A stretch of 64,000 nt of DNA from Bactericera cockerelli (Eukaryota > Arthropoda > Insecta > Hemiptera > Triozidae). The DNA is taken from NCBI GenBank assembly GCA_024516035.1, contig CM044959.1, positions 27,306,605 to 27,370,604 on the forward strand. Reading direction: 5' to 3'. The position numbers and the translations under genes were made by a program. This document shows, one piece after another, positions 52,957 through 61,700 of this stretch (within the stretch, counting starts at the first letter, position 1; each line of letters starts with the position of its first letter). Under the pieces are notes generated by a model. The model was not told the DNA's origin. It saw nothing but the letters and a program-made list of their open reading frames with translations, and ran no database searches.

Positions 52957-55173
52957 GTAATTATGTTGTGTCAAATTAATTGATTACCTGTACCAGACTT
53001 AGGTAACCAAAGTTGTCACCATGGCCAAGTGTCTAGGGCACTAGACACTTGCATGCACAGTGAACTGGGTTTGAATCCTAGCAGTCAGAAATTTTGGCTC
53101 TTTTTACTTTGGATATTACTGGATCTAACCAGTAAGGAAAAATGAGTACTAGCTGCTTTATTTTAAGCAGTGACAACTGTCAAAATTATGGACAGAAATA
53201 AGATACATTGATACTAAAAAAAAGTCCTGTAATTGTGCACTATGTACTAAAATTGTGATATAGTAACACAACGAAATACATTTATTCATTATTATTTATA
53301 ACATAGGTAGCATCTACCCTTTTTTATGATGGTTCTGAAACTTGATGTTGTTTTAGTCCCCCAAACTGCAGAAAGAATGTATGGTTGTATTGAAATGTTC
53401 TCTTTCATTTGTTACATAAAACTATTTTTCTTTAAAGTTCAATAAAAGAAAACACCTAAAACATTTCTTTTTTTTTAAATATCCATATTTTTTCTTCTTC
53501 CGAAAATGTCTCACAGTTCCCTTTAGACAGATACTTTAAAGACAAATGTAGCTCATACTTACCTTATTTAAATTTTCTCTGTAATAATAAGAAAGCCTGG
53601 GAATATGAGTGTCTTACAATTACCAGCCAAAGCCAAACAACATAATACACTGCTATCATTGAGGAACTACTTCATAAGTTGCTTGTTATTGGCAACACCA
53701 AAACTAAGTTATTGAGTAAGATTCTCAGAATAATTGTCCAAGGGAACCTAAAGGTATTGAATTAATTATTTTCATTGAATATATTTTGTTTTCTTCTTTC
53801 ATTAGGTACCATGATATTCAGAAAAGATGGGGAAATTCAAGCATATCAAACCCAAAGAAAAATCTATCAGTACTTTTTGTTAAATCTCAAGCTATCTCTT
53901 ATGCCAATGATGGTTCAGATGAAGAGGTAATATTAGAATTTAGTGTACATTGTTTTTACATTATGCAATGCCAACCATGTCTCATATCAATCAAACATTT
54001 GGTATCACAATCTTTAATTATCTTTTTTAAGTGTCAATAAAATATGTGGATTAAATCTACCTAATAATGAGTGCAAAATTTGTTCTGTTGTAAGATACCC
54101 ACTTCCCAATGCAGAAGGTCCTAGGTTTGAATCCTAGAGCCAACAAAAAAAATCTGGTGTAAACATCACAGAACTTTCCTTATCCAATTAGGAATGGGAA
54201 TGGGACCAAAAGCCGCTGGTGACTCAAAAGTAACAGTTAGCTAAAAATCAATGTCAAATTCGTAATCAGCACCTCAAAATCATTGGATTTGATATGTCAC
54301 ATTTACAGTAAATAATAATAAAAAAAGTTGGTCTAATCGGGCCTTAGAAAAGGCTGATTTTTGAGGCCAAATTTAACCAAAAGTTTTGTGGTTATATTTA
54401 ACCAAAAGTTCCGTGGTAAGTAAAATAAAGCAGTTGTAAATGTGTAACTAACTTGTACCTACTGTTTAGGATGAGGAGCCTGCCGCCAAGCGGCCACGCC
54501 CACAGCCCTGCTCCTTTGTCCTTGACAAGCTCATCAAGGAGATGGAGAAGAAATTAGTCAAGGTCCGAACCGCTTACTTTCAGCGTAGAGCACAAGCACT
54601 GGCTGAGATGACGAGGCAACATTACTTGCAAGCCCAAGCACAGGGGAGCTACGGAAGGAGCTATAACCTCATGAGGCAACATAGACAGGTACCTATACTT
54701 CATCATTTTTCTCAACTTTATAACTTTATATCAGAAACTCTATTGTTCACCGTTTACAAGATAAAAATTGCCCATATTTCTCAACATGACTTACCATCAC
54801 CACCATTCCTATTTGAAAATGTATTTTTTTAGCACTATGTCTTATGGTAAACATTGAAACTGATGTCAGTTTTTATTAAATAATTTATTTACATTAACAG
54901 TTAGTAAATCTTCTCTTTTCTCAGGAAATAAAAATTTTCACCGATAGATTTTCTGCCAAAGGATCTCTACTTCTAGGACCTCTTAGAGACCGGATCAAAA
55001 CTTTGAAGTCACTCAAGGACGAAACTGAAAACTTTCACAAGTTCTATTCAGATGCTACAAAAGACAATGATTCCGCGTTCTACTTGAATCCCTATGAAGT
55101 GGACGATCTGCTGTCCATTGAGGCTGCTATCTCGAACTACCGCAACATCTACGATGCTCCGAAATTCTCTTGA
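52373..55173 (+). CDS. Multi-exon gene, product unrecognised; nuclear coiled-coil protein likely
   Basis: Four coding exons join in frame: 52373-52956, 53806-53926, 54470-54688 and 54925-55173 (stop TGA 55171-55173). Every junction has AG/GT sites, and phases agree (2, 0, 0). From ATG 52385 it gives 386 residues. The first exon also opens in phase 0 before that ATG, so upstream exons may exist (candidate at 36217). The N-terminal third looks like a beta-rich domain (TLTGNGVRVTIPNVP, VDLTFGYSVRDLVF). The middle is acidic (EENDDDNDD, FEEDDEDF). A basic PAAKRPRPQ motif suggests a nuclear signal. The last two exons are Lys/Gln/Glu-rich and helical (LIKEMEKKLVKVRTAYFQRR). I do not recognise the family; a meiotic or chromosome-axis protein is only a guess. 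It converges on Tsc1. Confidence 0.82.
53018..53215 (+). mobile_element. tRNA-derived SINE, family G, in intron
   Basis: ACCATGGCCAAGTGTCTAGG (A-box-like), GGGTTTGAATCCTAGCAG (B box), then GGAAAAATGAGTACTAGCTG body shared with the other copies. It lies in the first recognised intron of the 52-55 kb gene. Confidence 0.7.
53806..53926 (+). CDS. Exon 2 of the 52-55 kb gene
   Basis: The acceptor TTTCATTAG ends at 53805 and the donor GAG|GTAATA follows 53926. Its first base completes the Arg codon of the previous exon. It encodes YHDIQKRWGN to the acidic GSDEE. Confidence 0.8.
54090..54420 (+). mobile_element. Long SINE-like repeat related to 24.4-24.97 kb, in intron
   Basis: GGTCCTAGGTTTGAATCCTA (B-box-like) at 54117-54136 leads into a body matching the complement of 24770-24965 (GGTGTAAACATCACAGAACT, CAATGTCAAATTCGTAATCA). 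The internal ACCAAAAGTT block is doubled near 54380-54410. Confidence 0.6.
54470..54688 (+). CDS. Exon 3 of the 52-55 kb gene
   Basis: The acceptor TACTGTTTAG ends at 54469 and the donor CAG|GTACCT follows 54688. It encodes exactly 73 codons: acidic start, basic AAKRPRPQ, then a Gln/Arg-rich helix. G+C is clearly higher than in the flanking introns. Confidence 0.85.
54925..55173 (+). CDS. Terminal coding exon of the 52-55 kb gene
   Basis: The acceptor TTTTCTCAG ends at 54924. It encodes 82 codons to TGA, including LLGPLRDRIKTLKSLKDE and a final DDLLSIEAAISNYRN. The 3' UTR probably runs to the AATAAA at 55927-55932. Confidence 0.85.
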   Translation, partial: EIKIFTDRFSAKGSLLLGPLRDRIKTLKSLKDETENFHKFYSDATKDNDSAFYLNPYEVDDLLSIEAAISNYRNIYDAPKFS

Positions 55174-55926
55174 ATTCAATGTCTCCTCATCGGAGAATGT
55201 AGAACATCTGTGATTTAAAATTCGTCCGATCTACCTATCCTATTTTTACTTTCCTTATCATATAGAAATCTTTCTTTTATATTTTTTCTTGCTGATCTCT
55301 CTTTTTAGGTTTCAATTTAATTTAGTTAATTTTCAACTGATTCTAGGCTTGAAGAAATTTTGTGATTTATAGATTTTTTTGTTACGTTGTACTCTATTCA
55401 GTTCGTAAAGTGGGAACACCACTGTTGCCAAGTTGGGGTTTTCTTTGTGTTAAGAAAATTTCCAGGAATAAGTGCAAAGCACGTTCTTCTAGTCTGAAGT
55501 TATAGTTTACTGAACTTAGCATTGGAATCCAGTAACTGGTTAATATATACATAAATATGTCGCAATAAGATATACAAGCCCACAAAAAATACACAGGGGT
55601 ACCCACAGAATAACAGCATTTTCATTGGGTATATTGTACTTGTATAGAGGAAGTTTGAATAGACTTTCAGTATTACTTGCTGACACGCAAAACATATCAA
55701 CTTTAGTTTTTAGTATCTTAAATTCATAATTTAAAAAATAATAGAAAAATCGATTTCTTCAGATCGTTCTAATGTAAATATGAGACAAGAAGACTACCTA
55801 GTATATTTATTTTGTAATGTTAACCATTATTTTTTTTTTTTTTTGTTTAAAAAAGATCTCATTTTATTTTGTTACTTATTTAATAACTTATTAAAGTATA
55901 AGGCTTACTTTTTGTTTATTTGAATG

Positions 55927-55932
55927 AATAAA
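55927..55932 (+). terminator. Candidate polyadenylation signal of the 52-55 kb gene
   Basis: AATAAA about 750 bp after the stop codon. It is the clearest signal downstream on this strand; others further on cannot be excluded. Confidence 0.5.
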
Positions 55933-55950
55933 ACACTTAAAACCTCTTGG

Positions 55951-57747
55951 TTGATAACGTAACTCTTCTTTTAATTTTAAACTAGCCATCACCTCGTACT
56001 TCGCAACGGAACTAAATATAAAATTTTGAAGGCATGGCCTGATTATTATAACTGATCAAATTTGATCAAGTATTATTTATAGTTGAGTTCATGTATTGAA
56101 TTATGTACAAATTTGTTATTGTTGAAACAAAACCTTATGAAGTTCATCAACGACGCATACTTGGGTTAATTATTTTAGGAGACGCAGTCATCCACACAAC
56201 GCAATTGATTATTTGCAAACCAGTTTCAGGTTATTGTATACAAGGGGACCCTGAATTTAAGTTCATCAGAAATAATTTGGTACCCAATATGCCCGTGTTC
56301 GAGTATCAAAGTAGTATATTTAATCTACTTAATGACTTATTAAGAAAAAGCCCAAGTTCTCACGATGCCGCGATGGTTGATCGCAACAAGAAATGTGGTT
56401 CAAGACGAGCCAACTTTTAACTAAAGGTGACTGGAGACTGTCAAGATCAACATGGCCCATAGAAAATAAGAGAAAACACCATTTTTTTTATATGACATTC
56501 AATTTTGTAATGATAATAATAAATATACGGAGAGTAACAAAAATAGAGCACTGAATAATAAATAGAATATTACAGGGGAGTGTCGATTATCCAAAGAACT
56601 TTTTCACAAGAAATACTTGTAGTAGTCAACTATTACCTTGCGTAAATATACTTTATAATATTAAGTATATTTAATAAAGTTTATAGAATACAGTCAACTA
56701 CTGGGGAATTCTTATATCACGGGTAACATAATTTGTGAGGCTCTAAATCTGGCACTATTTTCTTGAGTCTACTTATATTCAGATCTGTCCGATTAAATAC
56801 TTCTTCGATAAAAAAAAAGAATTCTTAGAAATTATTCAGCAGTGTATTTTATATGCATTCAATGTACACGTTTCTAATTCCCGTATTGCATCAGGAGTAC
56901 TTGGGAATGTATTCTTTCATAAGATTTGGAAAGGCAGTATTAGGATTTACAAATCAAATATAAAATACATATTTTTTAAAACATCACAGAGTTAATACAT
57001 AAGGGACTAAAAGTTCAAGACCAAAATATAAAACAGGATTATATTTTGAAGGCTGCTAGAAAATTAGCTTGTGATTTTGAAAGGTAGGTACGATTTTGAT
57101 ATCTTGGTTAAAAATCTTCGTAGTACTCGTAAAATTACATGAAAGATGAGAACTATGAATCTAACATTCTAGATTCTTAGACTCATCACACTACCTCTAT
57201 AATTCTGTCTTAACCGTGAAATTCTATTTTAATATTTGCCACTTGAATGGTAGATAATAAATTCATTAATTCAAGTCGATTACATAATAATATAATTCAT
57301 TATGAAGCTTTAGTTTTGGAAATATAGGCGCGGGTCCATAAAAGATTGCCCAAGTTCATTTTTGAGTTCATAATTATAATAATGGACTCGTTATTATATA
57401 ATAATGAATGCATGACTAGGAACTAAGGTTCAAAGAACTTGATCTCATGCAAGCGTAGTTTGAATTGATTTCATTCTCTATATTACTAGTTTGCAATATA
57501 TTTCATAACCCAGAAAAATAATATTAGGATCCTCGACACTTCACTGTAGAACAATATTATGTAGGGCATATATTAAATCCATTAGCCCGTGTTCAATATT
57601 CTACTATTTTTCGTGAGGTTTATGGCTAATTTTAAACCAAGGGGAGAAGAAGAAGAAGGAAGAAGTACTTATCAGTTCAGATATACAAATATCACCAAGA
57701 GCTCTGAAACATAGATAAAAGAACATAATTAACAACTAGGATTGAAA
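55951..57747. other. Intergenic region between two convergent genes
   Basis: AT-rich. The 105-codon plus-strand frame at 56103-56420 (MYKFVIVETKPYEVHQ, LVPNMPVFEYQS) has balanced composition but no recognised family. Its 3' end shares a low-copy repeat with 45.05-45.17 kb, so it may be a transposon remnant. Confidence 0.4.
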
Positions 57748-57794
57748 TAGCCCGTGTCAATGGTGCGTTGAATACGCACCATTGACACGGGCTA
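57748..57794. repeat. Perfect 20-bp palindrome with 7-base loop
   Basis: TAGCCCGTGTCAATGGTGCG at 57748-57767 and its exact complement at 57775-57794 around TTGAATA. The inner CAATGGTGCGTTGAATACG echoes the 5S-SINE wording, so it may be a degraded repeat junction. It is too far from either stop codon to call a terminator. Confidence 0.85.
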
Positions 57795-57900
57795 GATGGA
57801 TGACCAATTGACCACTGACTATTTAAGTTCGAGCCCTCATAATGCTAGTAGCTATTACCAGCTCAAACCAGACAGGGTAAGTTTAATATATAAAAGAGAC

Positions 57901-58052
57901 GACCGACCTCAGTAGCTTGTTTAATAAGGCGGCGGGCGGACTTGTAACCTGGAGGTCGGTGGTTCAAGTCCCGGGTTCAGCGTAGATTTAGTAAAGCGAG
58001 TTTGAGTAATTGTGAAATGCATGAAAGTGATTAACACAAATATGATAACTTA
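57901..58052 (+). mobile_element. tRNA-derived SINE, family A
   Basis: GACCGACCTCAGTAGCTTGT head, GGAGGTCGGTGGTTCAAGTC (B box), then AGCGTAGATTTAGTAAAGCG body, ending AACACAAATATGATAACTTA. A 4-bp GGCG duplication lies between the boxes. Confidence 0.85.
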
Positions 58053-58151
58053 GGAAAGAGACGTACAGCAATAATAAGCACCAATACCCATATGTTATGC
58101 GTGATGCATATGCCCGTTCAAAATGGCCCATCTAGCTCAGTCACCTTATTA

Positions 58152-58486
58152 CAGGGGTGCCCAACCTTTACAGAAGAAGATCCCCCCCCCCCCCCCCCCC
58201 CCCTACAGATTCAATGTTCATTCTGGGCTTAAATGGTTTAATGAAGAATTCAACCAAATTTTCAAGAAGTCACGAAACCTCTTTAATTCTCATGAGTTAA
58301 GGAAGGAATGGGTTAATGAAGAATTCAATATGAAGATCTCAGATTTTCACTTGTGTGAGATGCCCGGAGAAACTTCGTTCACAATTATTTTGTACTTTAG
58401 AGGTCTAGACTTTTAGAACGTCATCTCACCTCTCTGGACGTGATCACACCCAAAATCACTCCGCGATCGACTGGTTGGGCAGCCCT
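58152..58486. mobile_element. hAT-type MITE with a 22-bp C run
   Basis: The ends are inverted: CAGGGGTGCCCAACC at the left and CAGGGCTGCCCAACC reading in from the right (one mismatch). The 8-bp flanks CCTTATTA (58144-58151) and TCTTATTA (58487-58494) agree at seven positions, fitting hAT. The interior has C22 at 58182-58203 and no transposase. It lies just beyond the 3' end of Tsc1. Confidence 0.82.
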
Positions 58487-58541
58487 GTCTTATTAGGTAC
58501 CGACAGCTATCATGTTCATTTTTAATACATGAATAAGTACT

Positions 58542-58547
58542 TTTATT
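58542..58547 (-). terminator. Tsc1: Candidate polyadenylation signal of Tsc1
   Basis: TTTATT on the plus strand is AATAAA on the minus strand, 60 bp past the Tsc1 stop codon. This would give a very short 3' UTR. Confidence 0.55.
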
Positions 58548-58606
58548 TCAAAAATGTGTATAAATCCTAAACTAGACAGAGACGTGGATCTTCTCACCTT
58601 TATGAT

Positions 58607-58737
58607 CTACTCATCAATCAGGGCAGAACTTTTAGGCTCAGAAGAAGTATTCAAGGGGGGCTGTTCAGTCCCCAGCAGACTGCTTAGACTGAGGACATGA
58701 TTCGTACTGGCATTAGCACTAGATGACGTGGGAGGCC
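58607..58737 (-). CDS. Tsc1: Tsc1 terminal coding exon
   Basis: The acceptor CTTTCTTCCCAG precedes 58737. Its first two bases complete the Gly codon of exon d. It encodes a Ser/Thr/Pro-rich tail (PPTSSSANASTNHVLS, ending KSSALIDE) and stop TAG. Confidence 0.82.
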
Positions 58738-61700
58738 CTGGGAAGAAAGATAATCAAATTATTATAAATGGCTTTTTTGTATTGGTATTGGTTGTACGTA
58801 GGTAGTTAACGCGCTAGTCTGGTAATCCAGGTAGGGATCCGTTGGTTCGAATCCCACCCAGTGCATGAATTTTTCCTCATTAATTCGAGTTTGTGACCAC
58901 ATAATAATAAGACTCTGAGGGTTCGATGGTAGAAAATGCTTTGAGCATTAACCAATAACACTCTTTAGTGGAAGGTTACCACAGCCTACGAAAACTCTTT
59001 GTCACTGCGACCATTAATAGATTTTTTTGACAAGCCCTTGTTGGTTTAAAAGAGATCTAATCTTTTGAAATTAAGATTTTTTAAGGACTTAATTCAGTAA
59101 CTTCTCCAGGTGTTGGACTCATCCGTGAGGAGTAAATAAGTGTTCAAAGAGATATGATTGAAGATTGGCGTTTCGATAGCACTTGTAAAAAAAGTATTAT
59201 TATTTTATGGTTATTGTCATTTGGTTATACTATTGACACCCCTATACTGCCCTATACGGTCTTGTTATCTGAAAATAATTTAACGGTTTGGAATGATTTC
59301 AAATACAAAGCTCGCAATAATTTGGTTCTGTGGGCTTAGAAGCAGCTTTGATTTTCTTCACTTCTAGTTCTCTCCAAAGTAATGCAAAGTTATCAATGGT
59401 ATATTTGAATACATTTACAGTAATACACATCTTCCATAGTAGAACAAACTGGAAGTGTGCCCAGCACACTAGCCCCATTCCCGCGTTGTATTGCAATGGA
59501 CAGGAACGCTATACAAATAGTTTTGCCTAGTAATGAATATATATGGTTTTATTGTTTATAAATCATAGTTTATTGTTTATAAATCATGTTTATAAGCCTC
59601 ATCGAGCCCTTGGTTGACAGGAAATCTGCCAAGTATGGCCGCCGCATTGCCTCTTTGGACGGCCATAGCAAGTCTCTGTTTGAAATGTTTTGCCTACGTT
59701 AGTAAGAAGTGGAATTCTCACCCAGAGCAGCCAAGGTGGAGCCCTTGCTGGGGCCAGACAGTTTGTTGCTCAGCTTGTCCAGCTTTCTCCTGTTCACATC
59801 GAACTGGTAGTAAAGCTCCAACTGCTCTGCCCGCTGCCGGGTGAGAGAGGCTTGCACTGAATTGTATCGACTAGTCATTGCCTGGAACAGATTGTTATTA
59901 AACATGTTGGATCAAGTTTTATTTACAAATGTTTATTCTTTTCCTTTTTTCTTGTACTTGTCATATTTTTTCCTTGTACCTCATTTATCTGTATTTTTCC
60001 TATCCTATGTACCTTATATCCCCAATTTATAAAAGTTTTAAATAAAACTGAAATAAAGTTTGTATATTCAATTTTTTTTACAAATGACATAGAATATATA
60101 CATACATAGATATTAAAATTAAGAAAACAAAACTTGTCAAGGGCGGTGCTAATGCCAACGGCATTCTCTTCATATGTTTTCATATGCCACCGAGTTACAT
60201 ACAATACAATACAAAAGAGCACGATTCTTTTTTAATATGAATACATGACTTTGTGAAGACCTCACCTGACATAGATGAATAAAACCTTTATTTGGAACCA
60301 AAATAATACATACATCATAACAACTGATTCCAATTTAGCTTATTATATAATGTTTCATTTGGTGATCATTCAACATAAAAGTTGTTAACACAAGTTAAGG
60401 TACAAGCAGAAGTAATACAAAGAAAAACATAAAATACAATAAATACAAAATATACAAAAGGGGAAAAGACACTACAAAATTAAGAAAAATCACAATATAT
60501 TAAAAACAGTGAAAAGGGGGTATGCAAAATAGTCATCATAAAACATGAAATCAGGGAACCTTTGCATCAAAATCCATCTAGAGGAACTCATTAATATTTG
60601 CTGAGGTACTAGTATAGTAATTAAAAATCGAAACCAATTTTCTTTATTCATGGTAAGAAAAATTTCAAGATTTACACTGGAGAGCACAACTAGAAGAACG
60701 CAAGCTGTTTTTCCCTTTACCGCCATGTATTTACATGCGGCTACAAAGTGTTGTAACTTCTGTTGTTGATATTTTCAGATAATTTTCGTTTAGTATAAAA
60801 GGAAACAGATTTAACTGGAAAAAAAAACAATCAGGAAAATTCATTAGAACTCATGAGAAAATAATAATAATATCATCGTCTTTTTTATACTGCCCAATAA
60901 GGACTATTTTTTTCAGTCCCATTATTCCAGCAGTAAGCCCAAGACATATTATTATGTGGTAAAAAATCCCAAATGGGAGGATAACTTGTCATGACCCGGC
61001 TGGGAAAAATGTAAACTTGCAAAACAATTTTTTTTTTTTTTTTTTTTTTTAATAATAAGAACCTATTGATATACATAATTCAAATTCCTCACCTCTACAT
61101 CCTCCTGGTAGCGGTGCTTGACGGTGGTGAAGAGATGCTTGAACTGGGCGATCGTGTGCTCCTTCTCCCCTAGCTGCGCCTCTAGCTTCGCGTTCTGACT
61201 GCGCGCCGAGTCCAGATGCCTCAGCGTGGTGTCGTACAGCTTCGTCAGCTGCTCTATCTGATGCAGGTAAGCCTCGTTGAACAGTGTGGAGTAGGCGTAC
61301 TCGTTCTTCATCTGAGCCAGAGCGCTGAGGATGTCCTTGTACTTGGAATTCATTTCACCTGACCGATAAAAATTGTTCATTTTTAATTGAATTTTAATTT
61401 AAAAAAAAAATAATGTGTAAAACGTACAATGTATAATTATCACACAGTAAAATATTTGATTGATTGATGGAAATTTCAAGACGATTGTCAGAATTTTTAG
61501 TAGGTACGTACATTTTAATTAATGGTACTTAACGTTATGGAACCGACCTCGGTAGCTTGATCGATAAGGCAGCGGACTTGTAACCTGGAGGTCGGTGGTT
61601 CAAGTCCCGGTTTCAGCGTAGATTTAGTAAAGCGAGTTTGAGTAGTTGTGATATCACAAAAGTGATTAACACAAATATGATAACTCTAACTAACTTTTTA

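Noticed and set aside
56103..56420. 105-codon plus-strand ORF as a gene
   Set aside because: Composition is acceptable, but its 3' end is a repeat shared with 45 kb and no family is recognised; described as a possible transposon remnant.
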